Below, in pieces: positions 39,276 to 51,732 of a stretch of 64,000 bases of DNA. The position numbers and the translations under genes are program-made. Where the stretch lies: the NCBI GenBank assembly GCA_963921425.1, contig OY992835.1:8866001-8930000 (forward strand), given 5' to 3'. The notes below the pieces were generated by a model, which saw only the letters and a list, made by a program, of their open reading frames with translations, was not told where the DNA came from and did no database searches. Numbering within the stretch: position 1 is the first letter of the stretch; each line of letters opens with the position of its first letter. This DNA comes from Dryas octopetala. Its lineage: Eukaryota; Streptophyta; Magnoliopsida; Rosales; Rosaceae.

Positions 39276-39680
39276 AAGGAGTGTTCTAAAACTAACTGAT
39301 TAGTAAGTTAATATGAAGCTAACTATACTTTTCGCCTCACCACATAACTAATCTCATAATCCGAACCGTTCATTTTTTTTTTAGGCCCTACTTCAAAGAT
39401 TATCTTTACAAAAATTCAACTATATCATAAATCATTTAGTCATCTAATTGTGATAAAACAAATAGACGATCAATGTTTTCGATAAAAGCATATAAATAAT
39501 TGTTATCATAATCAAATGGCTAAATGAATTCTGATTTTGGAGATTTTTTACAGAAATGATCTTTGAAGTAAAGCCTAAAAAATGGACGGTTCGGATTTTG
39601 AGATTACATTTTGTGGTGAGCCTAACAGGGTAGTTAGTTTTGTATTAATTTACTAACTAGTTAGTTTTAGAGCATTCTTG
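39276..39680. mobile_element. Foldback MITE, AGCTAACTGGTTAG subfamily, copy 2
   Basis: Ends GTGTTCTAAAACTAACTGAT and, inverted, ATGCTCTAAAACTAACTAGT. Internal blocks (CCGAACCGTTCATTTTTT, TAATTGTGATAAAACAAATA) match the 6780-7175 element in reverse orientation. Confidence 0.8.
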
Positions 39681-41553
39681 TTACTAGTTAGTTTGCAAGC
39701 TGTCCTTGTTAATTTTTAATTTTTCTTGTTTTTTTTAATTGATGACATGAAATCCAGGCTATCCAGACCATTTTTGTATTGGATCAGCGAAATAAATATG
39801 AGAAAATTTATAGAGAAGCAGATGAAGATACCATTTTGCTTTTGGGAATTGGCAAAAAAAAAAGCTGCCTGCCCTGTTTTTATAATAACCAATTGTAGCT
39901 TACCTAGCTCATTGGTTACGAAGGGAGCAGATTTTACTCGTTTAGCAATTAGCAGCTGGCTCCTCCTATACTCCTATAGAATGTGTCAACTCTCAAGACT
40001 CAACACCACCTACTCTTCTCTGATGGAAATGGAATTTTTTTATTTTTTATTTTCCAAATCCGGCCCTCATAATTAACCTTAAACTTTCCACTTTTCTCTT
40101 CAACATGATTTTTCTCCTTACATATTTCAAATGATAAGGAAATAATGCAATGGTGCGACGGCGCCAGAAGCTGGTGCCTGGTGCGATGGCCAGAGAAGCT
40201 GGGCGACGACGACGTGCAGTGGTGTGATACGAGGGGGAGAAAGGCTGCCAGGCTGGTGCGAATGTGCTGGCGCAGTGGTGCAATGCGACTCGATGACCAG
40301 AGGCTGTGGCGACGGCGAGGGGAGAGAGGCTCTGGCGACGGCGACAGAAGCTGATGCGATGGCCAGAGGAGCTGGTTTGACAGCGACGGCGAGAGACGGT
40401 GATGGCGAGAGACAGCGACGGCTTCGTCTGAAGTGGGATGCGAGGGAGAGTGACCGCTGGGAGAAGGTTGGGCTGCGCGGGAGAATGGCCACTGTGAGAG
40501 GGTTGGGAGTTTGAAGTTGGGAAATTCAGAATTGGGAAGTCTGAAGTCTGAATTTGGGATTACTAATTTGATTTAGGAATCAGGTGATTCATGCATTTAG
40601 GATTTTAGGCCATTTGGGAGTCATGGGCCATTGGGCCTCACGGGTGTGGGTTGGGTTTTTGGGTGAAAGACTGAAAGTTAAAAAATGAAATGGGTTTAGT
40701 GATATTTGGGCCCATTAAATTAAATAAAATAAATAAATTTTTAATTAAATTTTAATTAATCGGTACGGGATGGGACCATCCCGGTATTGAATCTTCAGGA
40801 TCGATCCCATCCTGTTTGAGTTCGGTACGGTACGAAATTGAAAAAAAAAAAAAAAAAAAAACAGAATGGAACCAAATGATACGAAATGGCACGGAACGGG
40901 ATGGTTTCGGTATTTTCGGTCTTAATGCCCACCTCTACAAAATAAAAATAAAAAACAAATCAGAGGATTGGGAAAGAAAAATTAAGTATGGGTTGGTTCA
41001 TTTAAATGTACATATACCCTTAATCTATAACCTAAACTTTAAACCTAAACCTATAACTTAAATATATATGGTTTGTCACTTAAAAGGATGAGTTGATACA
41101 TTTTAATTATACAAGTATGTGAGTTGGTACATTTAAATTGTACTAATATGTGAGTTTGTACATTTAAATTGTACTCATTCGTAGGTTGATACATTTGACT
41201 ACACAATCAAGAAAACAAAATCTGAACAAATTTCAACCAAAATATTTTGAACAAATTTAAACCATAAAACAACTATATATACAACGACCAAATGCAAATT
41301 GACAAATAGTGAGGTATTTGAAATTAATAGTTACATAGAAAATAATTGAAAATCTAAAATTGGTAAAAATATGGCGAAAACATTTTTCCTAAAATCAATG
41401 GTACATTAAAAAAAAAAATTGCTAAAATGAAGTGATTGGTAGAACGTGGATTGCTAGGTAAAATAAGCGATCGATCAATGGCAAAAACAAATTCGCTTTG
41501 GACCAAATGTTTTCTTAAAACGAAATATAGCTCACTTGCTTGGTACCTAATTT
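39681..41553. other. Repeat-like spacer with a GC-rich block
   Basis: 40140-40510 is rich in GGCGACGG words and open in several frames, but no protein family is recognisable. 40760-40935 contains GGTACGGGATGGGA-type repeats and ends in TTAATGCCCACCTCTAC, resembling the right end of a hAT-like element. No matching left end was found. A third feature is a tandem GTACATTTAAATTGTAC-like repeat at 41090-41190. Confidence 0.4.
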
Positions 41554-43110
41554 CACTACAAGAAAAACCATTTTGGGCGACGAACCCAAATTCGTCACCT
41601 AAACCAACTTTGGGCGACGGATTTTCACATTCATCGCCTAAAACCATAAAAGTTTGACCGACAAAAAACTTTCGTCACCTAAAGACTCTTTCAGCGACGC
41701 ATCTTACATTCGTCTCCTAAACAACCTTTGGGCAACGAAATTAGTTCATTGCCTAAAGTTACATGCCAAAATGGTCTTTGCGCCATACTTTGGACAACGA
41801 ATATGCAGATTTGTCGCCTAAGGAGACTTTGGGCGACAAAATACGACGTTCGTCACCTAAGGGTACTTTGAGCGACGAAAATATTTCGTCGCTTAAATTA
41901 CCATTAAGCAATGAACTGTTGATCAATTCGTCGCCTAAAGGTACTTTGGGCGACGAAATAACTGCGTCGCCTAAGTCTCTAAGTGCATTTTTTGTGTGCA
42001 TTTTACTGTTCATTTTCTACTTCCCGACTCAAAGATTATCTCTGCAAAAAATCGGCCCAATCGGATATGTAGAAGTTAGGTAACGGTAGTCGAAGTAATG
42101 AATGATCGTGGTTTTTCTAATGATAATCGAACGGGTAGATAAATTTTGATTTGCCCAATTTGTTGCAGGGATGATATTTGAGTATGAACGGCTCCGATAG
42201 TTGAAATCACGTTGTAGTAGTCTTCACAATTATTGAAATGACAAAGGTTCAACGAAAAAGTTAATATAATTATAGTCTTCAAGTGTATTTATACGTAGAT
42301 GCTCACATCTCGATTGTATTTTTAAAGATCCGAACCATTCATTTTTTAGTTTCCCACTCAAGGATCATCCCTGCAAAAAATTAGCTCAATCAGAGATGTA
42401 AAAGTTAGGTAACGGTAGTCGAAATAATAAACAATCGTAGTTTTTGTAATGATAATCGAACAATTAGATGAATTATGATTGGGCTGATTTTTTGCATGAA
42501 TGATCTTTGAGTATGAACATAGAAAATGAATGGCTTCGGTCGTTGAAATCACGTTGTGGTTTTCACAATTATTAAAACGACAAGAGTTCAACGAAAAAGT
42601 TAATAGAATTATACTTTTCAAGTGTATTTATATGTTGATACTCACATCTCAATCGTGTTTCGAACGATCCGAATTGTTCATTTTTTAGTTTCTCACTCAA
42701 GGATCATCTTTGCAAAAAATTAGCTGAATCGAAGATGTAGAAGTTAGGTAATTTAAACGGGTAGATGAATTCCAATTGGGGCGAGTATTTGCAAAGATGA
42801 TCTTTGAATATGAACATAGAAAATGAACGGCTTCGATAGTTAAAATCACGTTATGGTCTTCACAATTATTGAAACAACAAGGGTTCAACGAAAAAGTTAA
42901 TAGAATTATACTCTTCAAGAGTATTTATATGTAAAAGCTCATATCCTGATTGTGTTTTTAACGATCCGAACGTTCATTTTTAGGTCAATTGAAGATATAG
43001 AAGTTAGGTTTTGGAGCTCGAACATATGAACGATCGTGATTTTTCTAATTAAAAGATCCTTAGGCGACGAAACCATGCTTTGGGGGACGAAATGAGTCGT
43101 CGCCTAAAGT
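41554..43110. mobile_element. CACTA-type element, left end plus subterminal repeats, right terminus not found
   Basis: Starts CACTACAAGAAAAACC and is followed by about ten copies, in both orientations, of TTTGGGCGACGAA / TTCGTCGCCTAAA up to 41975. The same repeat returns at 43068-43103. The inner part holds the 330-bp tandem units listed separately. No GTAGTG end was seen after 43103, so the right terminus is missing or lost. Confidence 0.6.
42010..43050. repeat. ~330-bp tandem units inside the CACTA-type element
   Basis: Three long copies and one short one. The phase marker CTCAAAGATTATCTCTGCAA / CTCAAGGATCATCCCTGCAA lies at 42029, 42358 and 42697 (spacing 329 and 339 bp). Each unit carries GTAGAAGTTAGGTAACGGTA and AATCACGTTGT. 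The third has a deletion. They share the GATCATC..GCAAAAAATTAGC core with the foldback MITEs elsewhere. Confidence 0.85.
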
Positions 43111-43365
43111 GTGAGAACTTTGGGAGGATTTATCTCTCCTTGGGAGGGTGATTAGGGGTCGCAAAAATACCGAAAACTGAGTTTCGGAATTTTTTTTCCT
43201 TTTTAGGTTAAAAAATCAAACCAAACCGATCAAGACCGGTACAGATTTGGTTCACTTATTATTTTTTCGGATTTAACTGAACTACAAATAATATTATATA
43301 TTAATTAGTTTATATATGGTTTCAATACATATTATAGACTAAACCAAACTCCCTATTATAATTTA
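43111..43365. other. Short AT-rich spacer
   Basis: Begins with AGGGGTCGCAAAAATACCGA, similar to hAT-like left ends, but has no partner. Nothing else recognised. Confidence 0.3.
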
Positions 43366-43882
43366 GGCTCAATTACAAATGCACTTACCAACTATATGAA
43401 GTATTTCAGATTGATCCACAAACAAAAAAATATTTCAAATTAGTACAATAACTAATAGAAAGTTACAAAATAGCACATATGTTACAAATTCTGTCAAGAA
43501 AAACGGTTAAATGCCACTTTGGACAACGATGACATGAATTTTTTTAAGATGTGGACACCAAATTTGCTCTACATGGATTTATAATGTCATATTGATAAAA
43601 AAAACTTAAAAAAAGAAACTACAAAAACTTTTAATCCCTTAAAAATAAAATAAAATATGACATCATTAATGCATGTGGTGTAAATTTAATGTTTACATTA
43701 TTCAAAAAATTTATGTTAACGCTGTCTACACTAGCATTTAACGCCCTTATTGACGGAATTTGTAACGTATGTGTTATTTTGTAACTTTGTATTAGTTTGT
43801 GTACTAATTTGAAATATTTTTTTGTTCATGGACCAATCTGAAATACCCCTCATAGTTGGTGGGTGCATTTTGTAATTAAGCC
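43366..43882. mobile_element. Mutator-like foldback MITE with 9-bp duplication
   Basis: Long terminal inverted repeats of about 165 bp begin GGCTCAATTACAAATGCAC and, inverted from the right, GGCTTAATTACAAAATGCAC. TATAATTTA is duplicated exactly at both sides (43357-43365 and 43883-43891). No coding capacity. Confidence 0.88.
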
Positions 43883-43984
43883 TATAATTTATATAATATA
43901 TAGTTTATAGGTTTAGTCTATAGTTCATAGTTTATATTATAAACTATACTACTAGAGGAGGGTTTTAGGATATATATATATATA

Positions 43985-44444
43985 TGAGTACCTCAACTTT
44001 ATATGTTGTTTCAATTTAGTACCCCAACTTTAAAACCTTGCAAAAAAGTACCTCAACTTTCATTTTGTATCAATTTAGTACCCCAACTTTAAAACCTTGC
44101 AAAAAAGTACCTCAACTTTCATTTTGTGTCAAAATAGTACCTCCGTTAGTTTTTCTGTCAAAATAGCAGGGGTATTTTCGTCTTTTCCTTAAATTTAAAA
44201 AATAATAATTTTTTTTGAATAAAAAATAATAATTTTTTATTCAAAAAAAATTATTATTTTTTATTCAAAAAAAATTATTATTTTTTTTGAATAAAAAATA
44301 ATAATTTTTTTTGAATAAAAAATTATTATTTTTTATTCAAAAAAAATTATTATTTTTTATTCAAAAAAAATAATAATTTTTTTTGAATAAAAAATAATAA
44401 TTTTTTTTGAATAAAAAATAATAATTTTTTATTCAAAAAAAAAT
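43985..44444. repeat. Tandem and palindromic AT-rich array running into an assembly gap
   Basis: Two to three 69-bp units with GTACCTCAACTTTCATTTTG / TTTAGTACCCCAACTTTAAA (43985-44140) are followed by alternating inverted copies of AATAATTTTTTATTCAAAAA (44195-44444). Confidence 0.85.
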
Positions 44445-44644
44445 NNNNNNNNNNNNNNNNNNNNNNNNNNNNNNNNNNNNNNNNNNNNNNNNNNNNNNNN
44501 NNNNNNNNNNNNNNNNNNNNNNNNNNNNNNNNNNNNNNNNNNNNNNNNNNNNNNNNNNNNNNNNNNNNNNNNNNNNNNNNNNNNNNNNNNNNNNNNNNNN
44601 NNNNNNNNNNNNNNNNNNNNNNNNNNNNNNNNNNNNNNNNNNNN
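44445..44644. other. Assembly gap (200 N)
   Basis: Exactly 200 undetermined bases, so the true length is probably unknown. It follows an alternating inverted-repeat array that is likely to have defeated assembly. Confidence 0.98.
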
Positions 44645-45200
44645 GTTAATTTGAAATTGATCTCAAAAGATCAACTAAACTTTCTCTATCTTCTGGAGCC
44701 GCCTCTTATATTATAAATTTAAGAGTATTTTAATGATTGAAGTATGCCATAGGACTACATACTCAACTATATATAAAACATTTACCATTTCAAAAGAATT
44801 GTAAAAGTAATGGAAGGAAATCATTTGAGAGTGCTTATGATAATAATGTTGGGATTGATAAGCCTTATCAAAGTAGTAGTGCAAGCAGAAGATTCTCCAA
44901 CTCCCTCTCTTTCTCCTGCACCTCCCCTCTGAGTTTCGTCCTCCGACCTCTTCAATTGATGGATTTTTTCGTGCAGTTTTTCATGAAAAAAAATTTAAAT
45001 GTATTTTTTATGGAACTCCTAAATTTTGTCGAAAACAAAGCCTCCTACCATTTTGGAATTGTGTGAAAAGAACGGTACCATACTGCATTGATAAATGAGA
45101 ATCACAGATAGGTACCAAAGAAATGAAATTTGTGAGCACATGATTTTTGGATTAGGTATACATTAATATTCTTACCTCTAAGTTTAATTCCACTCATTCT
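44645..45200. other. Spacer after the gap
   Basis: AT-rich, with one open frame of 109 codons (44737-45066) that resembles nothing I recognise and has no conserved motif. Confidence 0.4.
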
Positions 45201-46201
45201 AGTCTTTTTTGTTTTCGTAGAATAAAACAATTTCCTGCTTGTCATCATTGTAGTTTTCATCTTGATCGAGTCTTGTAGCCATCTACTGTCGAAGAGCTAA
45301 GTTGGTGTGGACTGTGGAATACTGATCTTCTTATGCCTTCCCACCTTTTAGAGTACTCCACTAATCTTGGCTTTGATGAATGGCTTAATTAAGCTTAGTC
45401 TTACTTTAAAAAGAGTCACTAATTCTGGTGTGCCCTGGAATGTGACATTTTGTTATATATGGTAATTGTTGGTTACTTTGGAACTGGACGAACAAAGAGA
45501 TCTTTGATATAGATTTCTCCTTTCCCTTTCAGTCTCATGTGGTTATTGAGAGCATGGTCAATGAGTGGTTCTCGATCTGTTATTTCTTCCAATGGTTCTC
45601 CTAAGGATAAAACTCAGATTCTGATTGCTTGGACTCCTCCTCTTATGAATTGGGTTAAGTTTAATGCTGATGGGAGTTGAGTTACGGCTGATGGTGATAT
45701 AAGTGCTGGTGTGCTTCTTCGGGACTGTGATGGCAGTTGGCTTGGTGGTTTTTCTGCTCATCTTGGGAAAGAGGAGGTATTAACTGCTGAGTTATGGGGC
45801 TTGTATTATGGCCTTGATCTTGCTTGGCGCAGGGGTTATTATAGACAGCTTCTGATAGAAATGGATTCTAGTGCGATGTGCGGTCAATCTTGTCTTGTAG
45901 ACTGGGAGTTTGAATTACTCTCTCGGTACCCTTGTTGATGCTTGCCAGTGCTTGCTTAAGCGAGACTGGTGCTTTAGGCTCTCTCATGTTTTCAGGGAGA
46001 AGAATCAGGTCGTGGATCAGCCTCTGCTGCTTTATGCCACACTCTGGATCTTGGTTTGCTTGTTTTTGAAACTCCTCCTCTGAGTTGTGTGTCCCTTTTG
46101 TCTAATGATTGTATTGGCCTGGCTAGGGCTCATTTAGTGGCTTGTTAATTAGTCTTAGTTTTAGGGCCTTTGGCCCTCTAGTTCACAAAAAAAAAAAAAA
46201 A
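45200..46201 (+). pseudogene. LINE 3' end: zinc-binding RT tail, RNase H-like domain, poly-A
   Basis: After a zf-RVT-like stretch (45225-45370, CHHCSFHLDRVL) comes the linker WNVTFCYIW and then WTPPLMNWVKFNADGS, an in-frame TGA, GVLLRDCDGSWLGGFSAHLG, LTAELWGLYYGLDLAWRRGY and LLIEMDSSAM, a full RNase H-like domain. The 3' end GGGCCTTTGGCCCTCTAG is followed by A16 (46186-46201). 5'-truncated and dead. Confidence 0.8.
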
Positions 46202-46526
46202 ATGTAACACTTTCCATATATATATAATCATAACAAAATTACCATAGTTAATTATCATCCTTATTGTCAATTATATAAATATTAATCATTTCTTTTTTCA
46301 TCTCACTTTGCCAGTACGAAGAAAATAATATTCAACCAAGGACAATAAGTACCACAAAAAGGGTGGGGTGGGGGGAATAGATCCTTACCTGATTAGTTAA
46401 ATTTAATACACATATAATAGATGTATATAGATACGTTTTTGTAATACCCATGGTTCTCATACAAATTCTCTATATGAAATATGAAATAAGATCCAAAGAA
46501 AACCCTTTTCACCAAATTTAGTATTT

Positions 46527-47060
46527 TTCTTTTTTGAGAGAAAAGGCTCTTGGCCTATTAAAATTATTTTTCATCCAAACAGTTACATCACGAGTTAAAG
46601 ACGAGAGAAGCCAAGATGGGCTCTCCTTAATCCAAACTAGAGGCTGATGACAATCTAAACCGTAACGTGCCAATACATGGACAATGTTGTTATATACACG
46701 AGGCCTGAAATATAGAGAAAACAACAAAGTGAAATGATGCATCAAAGAATATTTGATCTGTAACATGATTGCACCATAACTACTCAAATCAAACAATCAC
46801 CTTCCCTAAGAGCTTCACGCACTGCCTCGCTCGGTGGGATCACTTTCTACTTGCAATGAGGTAAATCCCGTATGAAGCGCAATACGCATTGCCATAAAGA
46901 ATGGCCTGTAAATTCAGTGGCTGTGGAATCCAAACAATCTATGAAAGAATAGGCATATATCCCCAACCATAAATTCACCTTTGTCATTGCGAATAACACC
47001 ACCTTAGCCCATGCAGCACGACCCTGCTGCACCAAATTTAGTATCTTCATACTCATGGCA
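46527..47060 (-). pseudogene. LINE RNase H-like 3' end
   Basis: Across shifted minus-strand frames: VIRNDKGEFMVGDI, HTGFTSLQVESDP and ARYGL, then ESPSWLLSSLTRDV. The end is the GGCCAAGAGCCTTTTCTC tail and an A-rich stretch near 46527. Confidence 0.65.
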
Positions 47061-47878
47061 TCAAAACTAGCAATATATTATTGGGTTGATTTCTCAAATT
47101 TGCCCTTGTGCCTTTTTCCTTTCTTAAACTTTCGTCAACGTTTAACTTCATCTTCTTTGTTCACTAATTACATAATTTTCTCTAGAATATATTAATCAAT
47201 TTATTCTTTAATTCCATATATGTCATTAGACTCATTACCAACATCTGTCTATAAGTGTGTGACCCCTTACGTACTTCTTAGTTTGGCCGTGGAGTTTAAA
47301 CCAAATTAAATCTCTTTAATTTTTCCCATAGTTCTCTTTAAGTTTTCCCATAGTGAGAATTAATAAAACCCCAACATTTATATGTTTGTTTTTACTTAAT
47401 TTTTAATCTTAATTATCTATACTATTATAAAGTCATAAGAAGAATTTTGGTGTTACAGGCTTTACTATAATTAGGATTGCCTAAAATACCATTTCCTAAC
47501 ACAATTAATTAACCAAATTAACAATATCTTTTAAGGATAAAACTGTAAAAAAATTTCAAAAAAAATTAGAAAAACAAAACAGTTATAAAAGCACCAACCC
47601 TCTCTTTCTCTCTCAAGATAACAAACCACGCTATAGTCCAAGAAAAGAAGGTTAAACAGCATCTATATATATTATTACAAATAGATAAGTTGGAAAAAAA
47701 AAAAAAAGGTTTGTTGACTTTAGGGAGAATTTTTTTGTGTAACCAATTCAACGTATAAGGGTATTGTTGGACGACATGTTTATCTCTCTTAGGGTATAAT
47801 ATTAATAACATCCACTCATATTATGACACATATACTTGTTACACCATGTGGCGGTGTATCGATTACACAGAAAAAATC
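47061..47878. other. AT-rich spacer
   Basis: No gene or complete element recognised. Confidence 0.45.
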
Positions 47879-50104
47879 TCTCGACTTTAGGTACCAAATT
47901 TCAATGTGATTTTATTTTAACTATTAAAATATTTATGTCATTTCACTTTAGATACTAAATTTCACTTTAGATACTAAATTTTAATTTAGGTACCAACTTT
48001 AAAAAACATGGTTTTACCAAACTGTAACTGTTTAACCATCCCAACTTTTTATTGATTTGTTGTTTTTTCACTGTTTGCAAGGCTTAAAATTTAATGTTTA
48101 GTCTTTACGTTATAGGACTTCATCTCCCAAACCTAAATCAAAAGCACAAAACTCTTATAAATTTTGAAATTTTATGAATTTCAAACAGTCACAACTGTAT
48201 AGCAAACTGATTTATGACCTAATCCAAAATGTTTTGTTCTAGATTAATACCTGTTACCCTCAAAACTCACGGCAAGATTCCGTCGAGAATCCTGGAAGGT
48301 AGCACTATAGTCCTAGTAGTTGCGAGGACGTGCCACTGTTCTCGGCCGAGATGGCCGTAACAGAAATTGTTTGTTTGATTAGTTGTGTGATTTGCGCCAG
48401 ATCTTTCTTCTTAAATCAAGTGATTCTATGGCAAGCAAGAAACATGGACTTACCAAAGGCTCGAATTGCCTTGATCTTCAAGGACTTTTTAAACATCATA
48501 AGTTTATGTGACTATGGCTTCAAACTCATAAGTGCGATTGATATTTTGCTGGGTGATTGGATGAATGATGCAATAATAGACCTTAATAAAAAAATAAATA
48601 TGCACAATCTAGTTTTCTTGGAAACAAGATACAATGGTAGTTCTAACAATGAACCTCATGATAAATACATGAAACTTAACTGTCAAAACTTAAAGGAAAA
48701 TCAATACCAAGGAGGAAACCTCAGTAGAGCTACAAATAAGAAATGCTTAAAACTTAAGAACTCGAAATAATCAAATACTTAAAGTTTCTGAGTATTTGAC
48801 TGAGAGGCTGGGAAATTGTGATGTTGAGAAGATGAAGATCTTGAGAATTTGGAGAAGGGTTGATGAACTTGAGAAGCTGAGGGGTTAGATCTTGTTTTCA
48901 AGATTTGTGTTTTTGTGTTTTTGTGTTGATCGTGGATCTTTATTTATTGGACTCCTTCTTATATACTTGAATTTCCCAAGTGTGAATGCTCAAATTGTGC
49001 TACCTGTCATGGGAACTTGTTCCTGACCAACTCTGCATGTCCGGCAGTGGAGGCTGCCTTTGAAACTTGTTCTAACAATGTCAGTCTCACATATATTCTT
49101 TTTGAAACTTGTTCTTGTCTGAAATGTTTCTTCTCATTATCTGGGGTCGTCATTTTACTTCTTGGGATCTGTGTCAATACTCTCTACTCAATCCATCGCA
49201 TGGCATTCATTGATATCTCTGACTCTTGACAAAAAAGATGCTTCTTTGTCTTGATATTCTGCGAGGAGTTGAAGAAGCTATTCCCGGCCAAAACAAAGAA
49301 CACTTGGTAACTTCTGAAATGTTATTCTTTCGACGAGAGAGACTCGCCGAAAACTATCTGATTTGCTTTGAAAGCGCACACCATAATCTTTGTCCACGTA
49401 GCACCTTTATTTGGACAACACGTGGTGACTTTCTTAAGGGTTGGGCTCATGAGTTGGGCCAACATTTGAACATGAGCTTGGCCTGATCATCGGGCCTTAG
49501 TGAATTTGGGATTGGCCATGCCTTTGGCCCAATACAAATTACGGTGTAAACAGTACCTAAATTAAAAAAAATTAGTGTCTTGCTGTTTTGCTGAAAAACT
49601 GTTTATATTTGGTATTTAATTTAAAAAAAAAATTGTAAAATAAGTAATTAATTTATAGAAAATTAGGATTAAATACCAAATATCAATAGTTTTTCAGCAA
49701 AGCAGTAAGACACTAATTTTTTTTAGTTTAGGTACTAACCTAGAGTAAGACATTTTGGATTAGGTCATAAATCAGTTTGCTATACAGTTGTGACTGTCGA
49801 ACAGTCATAGTTATGACGGTTTGAAATTCATAAAAATTCAAATTTATAAGAGTTTAGTGCTTTTGATTTAGGCTTGAGAGATGAAGTCCTATAACCTAGA
49901 GACTAAAAATTAAAATTTAAGCCTTGCAAATACTAAAAAAATAACAAATCAATAAAAACTTGTGACTGTTAAACAATGATAGCTTGGTATAACCATGTTT
50001 TTTAAAGTTTGTACCTAAACTGAAATTTAATATCTAAAGTGAAATTATATAAATATTTTAGTAGCTAAAATGAACAAATATTGAAATTTAGTACCTAAAG
50101 TCAA
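47879..50104. mobile_element. Long-inverted-repeat (foldback) element interrupted by a solo LTR
   Basis: The left arm 47879-48251 (GACTTTAGGTACCAAATTTC..., GTATAGCAAACTGATTTATG) returns in inverted orientation at about 49735-50104. A smaller internal palindrome (49562-49735) has TTGCTGTTTTGCTGAAAAAC on both arms. The arms carry a palindromic GACTGTTAAACAGTC-like word. A half copy lies at 63208-63680. No reading frame. The 1.3-kb solo LTR is inserted near its centre. Confidence 0.75.
48252..49552 (-). mobile_element. Solo LTR inside the foldback element
   Basis: Begins TGTTACCC and ends GTGTAAACA on the plus strand, flanked by ATACC (48247-48251) and GTACC (49553-49557), 4 of 5 identical. The related copy at 63580-63610 runs through this point without interruption (TTAGTACCTAAACTAAAAAA). 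On the minus strand a TATATAAGAAGGAGTCC box (about 48965) follows a U3-like region and precedes an A/C-rich leader, so the LTR reads minus. Confidence 0.75.
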
Positions 50105-51732
50105 CGGACTTTTTAATTTAAGAAAGTAAAATAATAAAAATGATTGTGAGTTAAAATTGAACAAAAGAGTTGCAATTTTTGTAGTAAAAACTTCAATTGA
50201 CATTTGACGTGCATGGTATAAGAGGCTAGTGCATTACAAATCCATGAATATGTGAGCAAAATAATGGTAGATTCTCCCAAAAAAAAAGAGTCATAGATTC
50301 ATAACTCTTTTTAGGGTGTGAGTTGATTTTATTAATGATCGTTATAGAGGTAATGATCATTAAATCTACTTTAGGTTTGTTTTGGTCAAATAATTCACAT
50401 AATGTTTTTAATGTTAAAAAGGTTCACTTAAATTTTTTAAATGTTAAACACCATATTATAAAATCATATTGCGTGTTTCAAAACAAGGTTGATCAATCTA
50501 CTTGCTTTTTTTTTTTTTCCCTTCTTCATATTTTTCTTTTTGGATCGTGTATTCGTAGAGATCTATTGTAAGGTATAGATTTGTCCTTTTTGAGCTTAGG
50601 GCTTAGGAATTCTGCCTAAAACCTTGAAACTAAATTCTAAGACCAAAGCGATGAACCACTGTTGATCGAGCAAAATAAATTGTCTGAAAGTTTTATTTGA
50701 TAAATTGATGAACATACCTTTTGTCAATAGTGTTGGAAAGTTTCTAAAGGTGAATTGCAATTATTGAACAGCTTCAATGTTTTTCATTTTTCTTTTAAAA
50801 AAATATAGACGTCGGTCAGCGTTGGCGCCAATTGATCGGCCCACTAAAAACTGGACCGGGTTATCACTCTTTTCAACGCTAATATCGTTTTGACAGGATA
50901 TTTTTTTCGTTTTGAACTTATTGTATAGTCTCTTTTGCTGTTTTATTGATATCTAAACGACAATACGAACATATAAAATAAGTATGAATTGATTTTGTAT
51001 ATAAATGTATAATGATACATAATTGTATATAATAATTAAAATGACTCGGTAAGAGTTTGAAAGACAAACCGCAACCCAAAATTCTCCACCGTACAGTGTA
51101 CAGGAGAAAGTATTGTACCGTGTATCCATACACCTAACCATGTACCAACTCGATCCACCAAGCAGAAGAGGCAAGAAGGAGATTTTGTTGAACCAGATAG
51201 CCTGAAGTTCGCCATCATTTCGGTCACATTTGCCTAGACGAGCTGGTTTCGTACCCAATTGCCTTCTTAGACTGCTCTCACCAGCTGACTTGGGTTAGAT
51301 AGTTCTATCCCACCTCTTAAAAATCTGTTAGAAGTGAAAAACAGAAATAAAATATGAATTTTAGGATTGTCAAAAAAAAATATATATATATATTTAGGGG
51401 TTTATATAATGCCAAGTACTGAAAAAGTCTTTTCTAAGTAGAAAGATTTACCAAAAACCATACATTTGTGATATCTTGAAACTGAGAAGATAAATACCAT
51501 AAAACATCAAACCATTGTACATAAAAACATTCCAAGTAGTGCTGAGAGCTTCATTTATTATGTACATTGCCTAGTCTTGTATCAACAACCAAAGAAAACC
51601 AACCATATGGAAAGACAACGAACTGTTCACCCACGCATTAACATCTGATTATGAGAATACAATACTTTTACCATCTACTTTAGAGCTGAAGCTCACCAAA
51701 AAAGGGGAAAAGGATTAAGGAAATCTGAACTG
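50105..51732. other. Spacer downstream of the LRK10-like kinase gene
   Basis: The last 200-300 bp before 51732 should hold the 3' UTR of the kinase gene. No other gene recognised. Confidence 0.5.

Noticed and set aside
40127..40514. GC-rich frames on both strands
   Set aside because: Open because of the GGCGACGG repeat composition; no family motif on either strand.
42076..42918. Three similar minus-strand frames (MKxIILLTFSLN...)
   Set aside because: They recur only because the 330-bp unit is tandemly repeated; the frames differ in length and carry no known domain.
48330..48770. 146-codon frame
   Set aside because: Lies inside the solo LTR, has no recognisable motif, and runs opposite to the LTR promoter.
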